Of a DNA stretch of 37,012 nt, positions 17,120-25,723 are shown in pieces. Each line of letters opens with the position of its first letter. Positions within the stretch are counted from its first letter, which is position 1. This stretch comes from an uncultured Lachnobacterium sp. (GTDB taxonomy: Bacteria > Bacillota > Clostridia > Lachnospirales > Lachnospiraceae), in the NCBI GenBank assembly GCA_900543445.1, contig UQRC01000028.1, positions 1 to 37,012 of the forward strand, given 5' to 3'. Made by a program: the position numbers and the translations under genes. Below the pieces are notes generated by a model, which saw only the letters and a list, made by a program, of their open reading frames with translations, did no database searches and had not been told where the DNA came from.

Positions 17120-17464
17120 ATGAAAACAATTTTACTTATGGATATTGTGATTGCCGGATTGGGCTTATATCTGGCAATTGCCGGTTTCTTTATGAAGAAG
17201 AACGGTAAGATCAACAGTCTTGTGATCGCAGAGGAAGAACAGAAGAAGTGCAAGGATACGAAGGCATATATTGCAGGAGTGGTTCCTTATATGTATTTCT
17301 TCGGGCTTGTAGCGCTTGTCGCAGGTGTGATCGGTATTCTCGGAGATCTGGAGATCGTATCTCTTGGAAGAATCTGGAGTTTTATTGAACTGGCGCTTTT
17401 TCTTGGAGCATTGGTGCTTTTTACACATGGATTGCGGGGACAGAAGGATAAATATTTTGATTAA
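17120..17464 (+). CDS. Small membrane protein, unknown
   Basis: This 114-residue protein has three likely membrane helices at about 5-25, 52-74 and 84-104, with a charged cytoplasmic loop (KKNGK, then EEEQKKCKDTK) between the first two. The ATG at 17120 follows an AAAGGGG ribosome site. A TATAAT box at 17086-17091 could be its -10, with a poor -35. I do not recognise the family; it resembles small clostridial membrane proteins of unknown role. It is divergent from the CheY gene and precedes the probable 6S RNA. Confidence 0.65.
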   Translation: MKTILLMDIVIAGLGLYLAIAGFFMKKNGKINSLVIAEEEQKKCKDTKAYIAGVVPYMYFFGLVALVAGVIGILGDLEIVSLGRIWSFIELALFLGALVLFTHGLRGQKDKYFD

Positions 17465-17507
17465 GAAAAGAATTCCTCAGATGGCAAAAAGTACATCGAA
17501 TTATACG

Positions 17508-17536
17508 TTGAAATTCTGAACATATTAAAGTATAAT
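17508..17536 (+). promoter_or_regulatory. SigA-type promoter of the 6S-like RNA
   Basis: TTGAAA (17508-17513) and TATAAT (17531-17536) are separated by 17 bases. The predicted start is near 17543, exactly at the base of the closing stem of the RNA candidate, and no coding gene follows closely. Confidence 0.75.
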
Positions 17537-17542
17537 AAAACC

Positions 17543-17725
17543 ATGCCTGGGATGTACGACAACTCTTGCTATTTAGAACCTACATTTACTTTAAACGGGA
17601 TTCCTATATGAACTGTTGGATGTCAGGCCACCTCGTATCAGTGGAAGGCAGAAGGCAGACTGCGGTCACCCACCTAGCTTTAGCTAGGAGTCTAAATTGC
17701 AGGAACCGGCATTTTGGGTTTATGC
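17543..17725 (+). ncRNA. ssrS: Probable 6S RNA
   Basis: The 440-base gap between the small membrane gene and the SpoIID gene contains a strong promoter and a transcript of 6S size (about 180 bases). 6S RNA mimics an open promoter and binds the housekeeping RNA polymerase. The 5' end TGCCTGGGATGTACG resembles the CCTGRGATGTTCG start of known 6S RNAs. ATGCC (17543-17547) pairs with GGCAT (17708-17712) as a closing stem. ATTTAGA pairs with TCTAAAT further in, and a CCTAGC-TTTA-GCTAGG hairpin lies on the 3' side of the central bulge, as in many 6S RNAs. The 3' end is uncertain; a terminator lies at 17795. The assignment is by recall. Confidence 0.55.
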
Positions 17726-17794
17726 TAAAGAGAAAGAATAAAGATACCGAAGATTTCTTAAAATACAAAAGAAGTGTGAAGCACGAAAGATAAG

Positions 17795-17823
17795 AGGGGC
17801 TGCCGATTACGGCAGCTCCTTTC
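17795..17823 (+). terminator. Terminator of the 6S-like transcript
   Basis: GGGGCTGCCG (17796-17805) pairs with CGGCAGCTCC (17810-17819) around an ATTA loop, followed by TTTCT. If transcription starts at 17543, the primary transcript is about 280 bases, so 3' processing to mature size would be needed. Confidence 0.8.
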
Positions 17824-17905
17824 TGCGCGTTAAAATAAATGATCGCGAAAACTTCAAAACGCAGAATTAAAATGGAAAATAAGGGAATGGAGCACGAATG
17901 GTTTT

Positions 17906-19633
17906 ATGAAGAAAAATGGTATGAAAATACTCGCAATCACTTTGCTTTTGCTTACGATTCTGACCGTGGTTCTCACATTTGTGATCGTAGCAAAACTGAC
18001 ACACTCTGCCAGCGCAAAGGAAGATATTTCGTTTGCGGAGTCATTCTCCGGCACACTCTGTAATGCTTATCTGTATGAGGATAGGGAAAAACAGTTGATC
18101 GTGCTGTATGAGGGAAAATATTATGTGGCGGATAAGAGTGCAGCGAGTGATTATACTGGTGTGGCGGATGTTGAGATCACGGATGGAAAGATTACGAAGA
18201 TCTATGCCAAGGCAGAGTCAATTGAAGGCACACTTGACAGCTATTCTGAGCAATCGGTTCAGATCAATGGGTATGAAGCACTTACATATGACGAAACGTT
18301 GCCGGTATATCTGATTGCTGGAGAGCAGATGAGCACGCTTTTGGTGCGGCAGAAGTCGCTTGATGATCTTGTGGTTGGCAATTCGAAGGTGCGGCTTGTT
18401 GTAGCGGAACACAAGGCATGTGCTTTGATCCAGACAAGCGAAGAAGCCATGGAGCATATTCGTGTGCTGATCAAAAATAAGGATAGTGTGACGTATCCAA
18501 ATCTTTACGTCAAAAGTGATCAGGCTTACCGCACGGATGAAACGAATGTAGCTGCGGGAACGGTTGTGAACGCAAAGTCACTGTTAAAAGAAAAAAAGAC
18601 GAAGGAAGTGTTGATCGAGCCGGGAGAGGGGATGTTATATCTGTGCGACAAAGACGGAAAAGAACTTGGAAGCGGATATGCCGGATCTTTCCTGATCCGT
18701 AAAACAGCAAAAGGTTATGTTCTGGTTAATGAACTTCCGGTGGAGGATTATGTGCGCTATGTACTGCCCTCTGAGATGCCGCTGTACTTTGATTATGAGG
18801 CGCTAAAGGCGCAGGCGGTGTGTGCGAGAACCTTTGCCTATGAACAGATGAAATCTACAGAGTATGCAAAGTATGGAGCAAATCTGGATAACACAACTTC
18901 TTATCAGGTATATCATGCTACGGATTGTTCTGAGATTACGGATCAGGCGGTCCTCGATACGACAGGGATGGTGTTGACTTACGAGAATTGTTTAATCAAT
19001 TGTTATTATTATTCAACCTCGGCAGGATATTCCGAAGATCTTGAAGTGTGGAATACGGATTCTCCACACTATCTAGTTGCAGAAAATCATACGAAGGAGA
19101 AGACCGTTAACCTGTCAAAAAAGCGTAATTTTCATAAATTTATCATGAGAAACGTGAAAGCAAAAGATATGGACTCACCATATTATCGCTGGACGGCAGA
19201 GTTGTCGGATCAGATGGCGATGGACAGCAGGTATGGACATCTGAAAAAGCTTGAGGTAAAGGAGCGCAGCAGGAGCGGTTACGTGCTCTCGCTTCGCGCT
19301 GTGTTTGAGAGTGGGGAACGCATCTATGACAAGGAGAATGAAATTCGCTTTTTTCTGGGAAAATATCTTACCAATCTGACACTGGCCGACGGAACGAAAA
19401 GAACCGGGCTTTCCTCAGTTCCGTCTGCATGTTTTGAGATCACGAGTCAGAAGAAAGGAAAATTTGTTCTCACGGGCGGAGGCTTCGGACACGACATCGG
19501 CATGAGTCAGTATGGAGCAGATGCGATGGGAAGAGAGGGTAAAAGCTGGAAGGAGATTCTGGAAGCATATTACAAAGATGCAAAAATACAAAATATTTTT
19601 GATGTAAAAACAAACGAGGCAGCCGGAAATTAA
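17906..19633 (+). CDS. SpoIID/LytB domain protein, membrane-anchored
   Basis: This 575-residue protein has an N-terminal membrane anchor at about 7-30 and an extracellular remainder. The C-terminal half carries the SpoIID/LytB domain: NELPVEDYVRYVLPSEMP at about 270, ALKAQAVCARTFA with the usual catalytic-region residues, and GGGFGHDIGMSQYGA near the end. SpoIID is a lytic transglycosylase that trims peptidoglycan during engulfment in sporulation. The protein is longer than Bacillus SpoIID, with an added N-terminal region of about 200 residues, so it may instead act in vegetative wall remodelling. The start is not certain: the GGAG site lies 14 bases from 17906, and an ATG five codons later is possible. 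It is monocistronic. Confidence 0.88.
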   Translation: MKKNGMKILAITLLLLTILTVVLTFVIVAKLTHSASAKEDISFAESFSGTLCNAYLYEDREKQLIVLYEGKYYVADKSAASDYTGVADVEITDGKITKIYAKAESIEGTLDSYSEQSVQINGYEALTYDETLPVYLIAGEQMSTLLVRQKSLDDLVVGNSKVRLVVAEHKACALIQTSEEAMEHIRVLIKNKDSVTYPNLYVKSDQAYRTDETNVAAGTVVNAKSLLKEKKTKEVLIEPGEGMLYLCDKDGKELGSGYAGSFLIRKTAKGYVLVNELPVEDYVRYVLPSEMPLYFDYEALKAQAVCARTFAYEQMKSTEYAKYGANLDNTTSYQVYHATDCSEITDQAVLDTTGMVLTYENCLINCYYYSTSAGYSEDLEVWNTDSPHYLVAENHTKEKTVNLSKKRNFHKFIMRNVKAKDMDSPYYRWTAELSDQMAMDSRYGHLKKLEVKERSRSGYVLSLRAVFESGERIYDKENEIRFFLGKYLTNLTLADGTKRTGLSSVPSACFEITSQKKGKFVLTGGGFGHDIGMSQYGADAMGREGKSWKEILEAYYKDAKIQNIFDVKTNEAAGN

Positions 19634-19681
19634 AAATGTGGTGACTCTGCACAAAATGAAGTGAAGAATCGTCAAAAACAC

Positions 19682-19710
19682 TTGCAGGATAAGGATTCCT
19701 GTGCTACAAT
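19682..19710 (+). promoter_or_regulatory. Promoter of the pheST T-box leader
   Basis: TTGCAG (19682-19687) and TACAAT (19705-19710) are separated by 17 bases, placing the start near 19717, ahead of the T-box stem I region. Confidence 0.7.
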
Positions 19711-19716
19711 AGCAGA

Positions 19717-19975
19717 CGTGTTAAAAGCATAGATTGTGTTCAGTAGTTCTTAAAACACTTTAAGAGAGAGGAAGTCATCGGCTGTAAGCTTCCTTAGTAA
19801 GGTTAAGAAACGAATTTTCGCACAGGAGCTGCGCAGGTGAAGTTTATTCAGTAAGTAGTCTGCGACGGAAGCTGCACGTTAAGCAGGAATGAGAGCCTGT
19901 AGAAGATACAGGAATCAGGGTGGTAACGCGGATTTATTCGTCCCTTATAGTCTTTTGGACTGTAAGGGACTTTTT
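19717..19975 (+). promoter_or_regulatory. T-box leader, probably tRNA-Phe responsive
   Basis: The conserved T-box sequence AGGGTGGTAACGCGG lies at 19917-19931 and is followed by a terminator, the standard arrangement of a T-box riboswitch. It senses uncharged tRNA by pairing a specifier codon with the anticodon and the T-box bulge with the acceptor end, switching the downstream hairpin. Upstream, AGAGAGGAAG near 19763 fits the start of stem I. A candidate Phe specifier TTC lies at 19847-19849, after GGTGAAG; TTT at 19843-19845 is the alternative. The downstream pheST genes agree with Phe specificity. The motif is certain and the specifier is not. Confidence 0.92.
19941..19975 (+). terminator. 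T-box regulatory terminator
   Basis: TCCCTTATAGTC and GACTGTAAGGGA form a long stem with a T-rich loop, followed by TTTTT. Its 5' strand follows the T-box sequence directly, so the antiterminator can compete with it. Confidence 0.9.
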
Positions 19976-19977
19976 GT

Positions 19978-20122
19978 TGTATAGGAAATCCCTATTGGAT
20001 TTCCTATACAGCAAATGCAAGCAAGCTTGCAACGATGCGCACCTCGCGGAGTGGAAATTTATGCTGCGCATCCGCTCGGGCGCGAAAGTGTGCGGCAAAC
20101 GCACGCTTATTTACGCGTAACA
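19978..20122 (+). repeat. Hairpin-rich insertion between T-box and pheS
   Basis: The 183 bases between the T-box terminator and pheS hold several consecutive palindromes. A perfect 14-bp stem runs 19978-19991 with 19997-20010. GCAAGC/GCTTGC lies near 20020. GATGCGCA and TGCGCATC lie about 23 bases apart (20034-20080). GTGCG/CGCAC surrounds GCAAA near 20095. GC content is higher than around it. It does not resemble T-box parts and looks like a REP-like or MITE-like unit, though it could affect pheS translation. No reading frame in it has a ribosome site. Confidence 0.5.
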
Positions 20123-20158
20123 ATTCGAAAAATTATAATCATCAAAAAGGAGAAAACC

Positions 20159-21178
20159 ATGAAAGAAAAGTTGCAGAAAATCAGAGAACATGCAATGGCT
20201 GAAATCGAGAATTCCGATGGCCTTGCAAAACTGAATGATGTACGTGTAGCTGTACTTGGTAAGAAAGGTGAACTTACTGCAGTATTAAAGGGTATGAAGG
20301 ATGTCGCTCCAGAGGATCGCCCGAAGGTTGGTCAGTGGGTCAATGAGACTCGTGAGGCAATCGAGGCAAAACTTGAGGAAACCAAGGCAAAGCTTGAGGC
20401 TGCTGAGCTTGAGCATCGTCTTGAGAAGGAAGTGATCGACGTTACACTTCCTGCCAAGAAGAATCGTGTTGGACATTCCCATCCGAATACACTTGTACTC
20501 GAAGAGGTTGAGCGCATTTTTACAGGAATGGGCTACGAAGTTGTTGAGGGACCTGAGGTTGAGTATGATTACTACAACTTTGAGGCATTAAACATTCCGG
20601 CAAACCATCCGGCAAAGGACGAGCAGGATACTTTCTATATCAATGATAAGATCCTTCTCCGTACCCAGACATCACCGGTTCAGGTTCGTGTGATGGAGCA
20701 GAAGAAGCCTCCAATCCGTATGATTGCACCGGGACGTGTATTCCGTGCTGATGAAGTGGATGCAACTCATTCACCATCCTTCCATCAGATCGAGGGAATG
20801 GTTATCGATAAAAACATTACATTTTCTGACTTAAAAGGAACATTAACACAGTTCGTACAGCAGTTGTTCGGCAAGGACACGAAGGTAAAATTCCGTCCGC
20901 ATCACTTTCCGTTTACGGAGCCGTCTGCGGAGATGGATGTCTCATGCTTTAAGTGTGGCGGTAAGGGATGCCGTTTCTGTAAAGGTGAGGGCTGGATCGA
21001 GATCCTTGGTTGTGGAATGGTTCATCCGCGCGTGCTTCGTATGAGCGGTATTGATCCGGAAGAGTATTCAGGATTTGCGTTTGGTATCGGACAGGAGCGA
21101 ATCACGCTTCTTAAGTATGAAATCGATGACATGCGTCTTCTCTATGAGAACGACGACCGTTTCTTAAAACAGTTCTAG
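20159..21178 (+). CDS. pheS: Phenylalanyl-tRNA synthetase alpha subunit
   Basis: This 340-residue alpha subunit of the alpha2beta2 class II enzyme charges tRNA-Phe. An N-terminal coiled-coil arm spans about 1-90. Class II motifs 2 and 3 are visible in [22 protein letters not shown] and in the [16 protein letters not shown] end. A Cys cluster ([17 protein letters not shown]) is typical of this subunit in Firmicutes. I chose the start at 20159 because AAGGAG lies six bases upstream; an upstream in-frame extension to 20015 would translate the hairpin-rich spacer. pheT follows after 12 bases. Confidence 0.97.
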   Translation: MKEKLQKIREHAMAEIENSDGLAKLNDVRVAVLGKKGELTAVLKGMKDVAPEDRPKVGQWVNETREAIEAKLEETKAKLEAAELEHRLEKEVIDVTLPAKKNRVGHSHPNTLVLEEVERIFTGMGYEVVEGPEVEYDYYNFEALNIPANHPAKDEQDTFYINDKILLRTQTSPVQVRVMEQKKPPIRMIAPGRVFRADEVDATHSPSFHQIEGMVIDKNITFSDLKGTLTQFVQQLFGKDTKVKFRPHHFPFTEPSAEMDVSCFKCGGKGCRFCKGEGWIEILGCGMVHPRVLRMSGIDPEEYSGFAFGIGQERITLLKYEIDDMRLLYENDDRFLKQF

Positions 21179-21190
21179 GAGGATAATTAG

Positions 21191-23611
21191 ATGAAAACAT
21201 CATTAAAATGGATCAAAGCGCTCGTTCCGGGACTGGATTGCAGCGCACAGGAATATATGGACGCAATGACTTTGTCCGGATCAAAGTGTGAGGGATATGA
21301 GCAGATGGATGCGGACCTTGCCAAGATTGTGATCGGTCAGGTAAAGAAGATCGAGCGTCACCCGGATGCGGACAAGCTTGTCATCTGTCAGGTAGATATC
21401 GGTAAAGATGCGCTTTTACAGATTGTAACCGGTGCTCCAAATGTGACAGAAGGTGCAAAGGTACCGGTTGTATTGGACGGTGGACGCGTGGCAGGAGGTC
21501 ATGACGGAAGCAAGACTCCTGGAGGAATCGAGATCAAGAACGGAAAGCTCCGTGGAGTTGACTCTTACGGTATGATGTGTTCAATCGAGGAACTCGGATC
21601 AAACCGTGACATGTTCCCGGATGCTCCGGAATACGGCTTATACATTTTTGATGAGGATGCTCCGGTCGGCGAAGATGCAGTTACATATCTTGGCCTGGAT
21701 GACAGCATTATCGAGTATGAGATTACATCCAACCGTGTGGACTGCTTCTCGGTTCTTGGTATTGCAAGAGAGGCAGCTGCAACATTCGATAAGGAGTTTG
21801 TTCCTCCGGTTGTAACAGAGACAGGAAATAGCGAGGATGTGAATTCAATCGTTAAGGTTACGGTTAAGGATGCTGATCTGTGCAGCCGCTATACAGCAAG
21901 AGTTGTAAAGAACATCAAGTTTGCGCCTTCACCGAAGTGGATGCAGGAGAGACTTCGTTCCCACGGTATCCGTCCGATCAACAATGTTGTCGACATCACC
22001 AACTATGTGATGGAAGAGTACGGACAGCCGATGCATGCGTACGATCTTGACACAATTGCAGGTCATGAGATCGTTGTAAGACGCGCCGCTAAGGATGAGA
22101 AGTTTACAACACTGGACGGACAGGAACGCACAATGGATGACAGTGTTTTGATGATCTGTGATGCAGACAAGGCAATCGGTATCGCCGGAATCATGGGTGG
22201 AGAGAATTCCATGATCACCGAGAATGTGCACACGATGCTTTTTGAGGCAGCATGCTTTGATGGAACAAATATCCGTAAATCTTCCAAGAAGATCGGACTG
22301 CGTACGGATGCATCCGCAAAGTTTGAAAAAGGACTTGATCCGAACCTTGCAATGGAAGCGATGAATCGTGCCTGCCAGTTGGTTGAGGAGCTTGGTGCTG
22401 GTGAAGTTGTCGGCGGCGCAATCGATGTATATCCGGTAAAGAGAGAGGGCGTCAGAATCCCATTCGAGCCTGAAAAATACAATAAGCTTCTCGGCACCGA
22501 CATCGATGCAGACACTATGATCGGTTACTTTAAGAAGATCGACCTTGGATTTGATGAGGCTGCAAACGAAATCGTTGTTCCATCATGGAGACAGGATCTT
22601 CTGTGTGATGCCGATATCGCGGAAGAGGTTGCAAGATTCTTCGGATACGACAACATCGCTGTCACACTTCCAAGCGGCGAGTCCACAGCCGGTGGCAAGA
22701 GCTTCAAGCTCCGCATGGAGGAGAAAGCGCGTGAGGTCGCAGAATTCTGTGGATTCTCACAGGCAATGACTTATTCCTTCGAAAGCCCGAAGGTATTTGA
22801 TAAATTACTGATCCCGGCAGATTCCAAGCTGCGTGAGACGGTTGTAATCTCCAATCCGCTCGGTGAGGATTACTCCATCATGCGTACACTGCCTTTGAAC
22901 GGTATGCTGACATCACTTTCTACGAACTTTGGACGTAGAAATAAGGATGTACGTCTCTATGAGATGGGCAACATTTATCTGCCGAAGCAGATTCCGCTCA
23001 CCGAACTTCCGGAGGAGCGTATGCAGCTGACATTCGGTATGTACGGAAGTGGTGATTTCTTTACGATGAAGGGTGTGGTTGAGGAATTGTTATCTCAGCT
23101 TGGACTTCGCGAGAAGCCACATTATGATCCGACCGCAGAACTTAGCTTCCTGCATCCGGGACGCAAGGCAAGCGTTGTCTATGACGGAACGGTTGTCGGA
23201 TATCTCGGTGAGGTTCATCCTACCGTTGCAGCGAACTATGCAATTAAGGAACGTGTTTATGTCGCAGTCATCGATATGCCTGAGATCGTAGCGCGCGCAT
23301 CCTTCGATTATAAATATGAGGGAATCACAAACTTCCCTGTTTCTTCCAGAGATTTATCAATGGTTGTTCCGAAAGATATTCTTGTTGGTGATATCGAGAA
23401 GATCTTCGATCAGAGAGGCGGAAAATACTTAGAAAGCTATGAACTGTTCGATGTATATGAGGGCGAGCAGATCGAGGACGGCTTTAAGTCGGTAGCTTAC
23501 TCACTTAAGTTCAGAGGCAAGGAAAAGAACCTTGAGGAGAACGATATTACTAGTGCTATGAAGAAGATCTTAAACGGATTAGAGAGCATGGGAATTCAGT
23601 TAAGAGGCTAA
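21191..23611 (+). CDS. pheT: Phenylalanyl-tRNA synthetase beta subunit
   Basis: This 806-residue beta subunit is the usual bacterial size. The N-terminal EMAP/OB-type tRNA-binding domain spans about 40-150 ([16 protein letters not shown]). B3/B4 editing domains, which remove mischarged tyrosine, follow in the middle with [18 protein letters not shown]5 region lies near 400-480, and the C-terminal ferredoxin-fold anticodon-binding domain ends the protein ([13 protein letters not shown]). AGGAGG precedes the start by seven bases. It lies in an operon with pheS upstream and queA four bases downstream. Confidence 0.97.
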   Translation: MKTSLKWIKALVPGLDCSAQEYMDAMTLSGSKCEGYEQMDADLAKIVIGQVKKIERHPDADKLVICQVDIGKDALLQIVTGAPNVTEGAKVPVVLDGGRVAGGHDGSKTPGGIEIKNGKLRGVDSYGMMCSIEELGSNRDMFPDAPEYGLYIFDEDAPVGEDAVTYLGLDDSIIEYEITSNRVDCFSVLGIAREAAATFDKEFVPPVVTETGNSEDVNSIVKVTVKDADLCSRYTARVVKNIKFAPSPKWMQERLRSHGIRPINNVVDITNYVMEEYGQPMHAYDLDTIAGHEIVVRRAAKDEKFTTLDGQERTMDDSVLMICDADKAIGIAGIMGGENSMITENVHTMLFEAACFDGTNIRKSSKKIGLRTDASAKFEKGLDPNLAMEAMNRACQLVEELGAGEVVGGAIDVYPVKREGVRIPFEPEKYNKLLGTDIDADTMIGYFKKIDLGFDEAANEIVVPSWRQDLLCDADIAEEVARFFGYDNIAVTLPSGESTAGGKSFKLRMEEKAREVAEFCGFSQAMTYSFESPKVFDKLLIPADSKLRETVVISNPLGEDYSIMRTLPLNGMLTSLSTNFGRRNKDVRLYEMGNIYLPKQIPLTELPEERMQLTFGMYGSGDFFTMKGVVEELLSQLGLREKPHYDPTAELSFLHPGRKASVVYDGTVVGYLGEVHPTVAANYAIKERVYVAVIDMPEIVARASFDYKYEGITNFPVSSRDLSMVVPKDILVGDIEKIFDQRGGKYLESYELFDVYEGEQIEDGFKSVAYSLKFRGKEKNLEENDITSAMKKILNGLESMGIQLRG

Positions 23612-23615
23612 TACA

Positions 23616-24653
23616 ATGACAGAAGGAATGAACGTAAAAGATTATGATTATGATCTGCCGGAGGAACTGATCGCGCAGGATCCTCTGGAGGATCGTTCCA
23701 GCTCCCGCCTTATGGTTCTTGACCGTAAGACGGGGGAAGTAGAACATCGGCATTTTACCGATATTCTTGAATATCTGCATCCGGGTGACTGTCTCGTGAT
23801 CAACAACACGAAGGTCATTCCGGCGCGCCTTTTCGGTGTCAAGGAAGATACACAGGCGAAGATTGAAGTCCTTCTCCTAAAGAGAAAGGAAAACGATGTC
23901 TGGGAGACACTTGTCAAGCCGGGAAAGAAGGCAAAACCGGGCACGAAGATCGTTTTTGGTGATGGACTTCTGACGGGTGAAGTCATCGATGTTGTGGAAG
24001 AGGGAAATCGTCTGATCCAGTTCCATTATGAGGGAATCTTTGAGGAAATCTTAGATCAGCTTGGACAGATGCCACTTCCTCCGTATATCACGCATCAGCT
24101 CAAGGATAAGAATCGTTACCAGACGGTTTATGCAAAGTATGACGGTTCTGCGGCGGCTCCGACAGCGGGATTGCATTTTACCAAAGAATTATTGGAACAG
24201 GTGAAAGCGATGGGCGTGGAGATCGCGGAAGTAACACTCCATGTAGGTCTTGGAACATTCCGCCCGGTGAAGGTGGACAATGTGCTTGATCATCATATGC
24301 ATTCGGAATTCTATATGGTTTCGGCAGAAGCCGCGGAGAAGATCAACCGTACGAAAAACAACGGAGGACGTATTATCTCCGTCGGAACGACAAGTACACG
24401 TACGCTTGAGGCGGCTGCGGATGAGAACGGAAGACTGCATGAGACAAGCGGCTGGACGGAGATCTTTATCTATCCGGGATACCAGTTCAAGGTGATCGAC
24501 GGACTGATCACGAACTTCCATTTGCCACAGTCAACACTCGTGATGTTAGTGTCTGCTCTGGCAGGAAGAGAGCATGTACTGAATGCGTATAAGATTGCTG
24601 TGCAGGAGAAGTACCGTTTCTTCAGTTTTGGAGATGCTATGTTTATTCGATGA
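23616..24653 (+). CDS. queA: S-adenosylmethionine:tRNA ribosyltransferase-isomerase
   Basis: This 345-residue protein has the full QueA length. It transfers and isomerises the ribosyl moiety of SAM onto 7-aminomethyl-7-deazaguanine in tRNA to form epoxyqueuosine. Family segments include [55 protein letters not shown] and [17 protein letters not shown]. The start at 23616 uses GAGG eight bases upstream; an ATG at 23628 is in frame but its AAGGA is too close. Only four bases separate it from pheT, so it is probably under T-box control together with pheST. This is an unusual coupling of modification with charging, though read-through is only inferred. Confidence 0.95.
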   Translation: MTEGMNVKDYDYDLPEELIAQDPLEDRSSSRLMVLDRKTGEVEHRHFTDILEYLHPGDCLVINNTKVIPARLFGVKEDTQAKIEVLLLKRKENDVWETLVKPGKKAKPGTKIVFGDGLLTGEVIDVVEEGNRLIQFHYEGIFEEILDQLGQMPLPPYITHQLKDKNRYQTVYAKYDGSAAAPTAGLHFTKELLEQVKAMGVEIAEVTLHVGLGTFRPVKVDNVLDHHMHSEFYMVSAEAAEKINRTKNNGGRIISVGTTSTRTLEAAADENGRLHETSGWTEIFIYPGYQFKVIDGLITNFHLPQSTLVMLVSALAGREHVLNAYKIAVQEKYRFFSFGDAMFIR

Positions 24654-24688
24654 CACAATTTTCGTGTTTTGTAAACGGACAATTTTAC

Positions 24689-24717
24689 TTGTCAAAATGT
24701 CGGTTGTGTAATACAAT
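24689..24717 (+). promoter_or_regulatory. Promoter of the PilZ gene
   Basis: TTGTCA (24689-24694) and TACAAT (24712-24717) are separated by 17 bases, giving a leader of about 40 bases before the PilZ ATG. Confidence 0.65.
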
Positions 24718-24763
24718 ATTAACAGCATTTAATCAAGGAATGAAGGGTATAGGGAGCGGAATA

Positions 24764-25102
24764 ATGGAAGAAAAGAGAAAACACAAGAGACTGGATCTGT
24801 ATGTGGATGTCCAGTTGGAACGCCTGGATGAAGAGGGGGTTACCACTTTAAAATATGTTCAGGTTGATGTGACAGATATTTCACGAAGTGGGATCGGTTT
24901 TAATGCGAAGACACAGCTGAGTGTCGGAACCTACTACAATACGAAGATTCAGATCTGGACCAAGGAAGTCGTTGACACCGTGATCGAGATTGTTCGTTGC
25001 GAAGAGGTCGCAGACGGATATCATTACGGAGCTGTATTTATCGGAATGACAGATACGGATGCACTCAAGATAGATATCTATCAGATTTTCAATGATTTAT
25101 AA
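24764..25102 (+). CDS. PilZ domain protein, predicted cyclic-di-GMP receptor
   Basis: This 112-residue protein is essentially a lone PilZ domain. The two parts of the cyclic-di-GMP binding signature are present: RxxxR as R5-KHK-R9 near the N-terminus, and DxSxxG as D38-IS-RS-G43. These make it a likely intact receptor. The start at 24764 follows GGGAG with seven bases of spacing. A longer frame beginning at 24650 overlaps the promoter and is not supported. It has its own promoter and a strong terminator, so it is monocistronic. Targets are not visible, but a second candidate cyclic-di-GMP protein lies at 15686-16585. Confidence 0.9.
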   Translation: MEEKRKHKRLDLYVDVQLERLDEEGVTTLKYVQVDVTDISRSGIGFNAKTQLSVGTYYNTKIQIWTKEVVDTVIEIVRCEEVADGYHYGAVFIGMTDTDALKIDIYQIFNDL

Positions 25103-25108
25103 AGTCGG

Positions 25109-25136
25109 AGGGGTTGCATGTTTGCAGCCCCTTTTT
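25109..25136 (+). terminator. PilZ gene terminator
   Basis: GGGGTTGCA and TGCAGCCCC form a stem directly followed by TTTTT, six bases after the stop codon. Confidence 0.9.
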
Positions 25137-25157
25137 CTTATACACTTAGAGGGATGA

Positions 25158-25687
25158 CGAAACTTATGGAATGGCGTGCTCCGGCTCCCCCCGACTCTGC
25201 GGCTGGCATCTTACCGGACACTAGTTATCCAAAATCAGGAATTTACAGAAAATGTCCGCCGGACTCTTTCTATGATTTCTGTCCGCTCAAGCTTAGACAG
25301 TGGAGCCTCGGTTGTTCGTCTGAACACAGAATGTGTCCGATGGATTTCGTGTCTGCCTTACGTGGGGCATCTTTGTGAAAAAGTGCCCGCGGGTCGTGTT
25401 TGCGACCTCATACATTAGTGGCATTGCACTATGCTACGAGGGGAGACATTAACCGAGAGCGGGCACAATCAAATTTCACAAAGTGCCCCTCTTAGGCAGA
25501 CTAGAAATTTTGAGCACATCTGTGTCAGACGGACAACCGGGTTCCACTATCGAAGCAATGCTCGGACATAAAAATTGAGTCCGGCAGAGATTTTCGTAAA
25601 TTCAATGATTTTGTCTAAAACCGTGCTCCGGTAAGATGCCAGCCGCAGAGTCGGGGGGAGCCGGAGCACGCCGTTACAGGAGTTTCG
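25158..25687. repeat. Giant fold-back element, MITE or structured RNA
   Basis: The gap between the PilZ gene and aroA (620 bases) is filled by one nested inverted repeat. The ends, 25173-25218 and 25627-25672, are perfect 46-bp inverted repeats, extended by CGAAACT (25158) and AGTTTCG (25681) across an 8 x 8 internal loop. Matched inner blocks follow: 25258-25266 with 25577-25585, 25299-25304 with 25543-25548, about 25312-25335 with 25515-25537, 25351-25358 with 25494-25501, 25364-25380 with 25474-25489, and 25383-25390 with 25459-25466. The sum of paired coordinates stays nearly constant (50843-50853), so the whole forms one rod. The tip at 25391-25458 holds two small hairpins. Open frames inside have no ribosome site. 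No target-site duplication is visible. Confidence 0.9.
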
Positions 25688-25723
25688 CAATCGTAAATAT
25701 AAATCGAAAAAGGAGCTGCAAAT

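Noticed and set aside
17566..17793. 75-codon frame over the 6S-like RNA
   Set aside because: No ribosome site, composition unlike neighbouring genes, and it coincides with a structured RNA having its own promoter.
20015..20158. In-frame N-terminal extension of pheS
   Set aside because: It would translate the hairpin-rich spacer, has no ribosome site, and the ATG at 20159 has AAGGAG at ideal spacing.
25118..25723. Several open frames of 60-86 codons on both strands within the fold-back element
   Set aside because: They mirror each other because of the inverted repeats, have no ribosome sites and no recognisable protein family.
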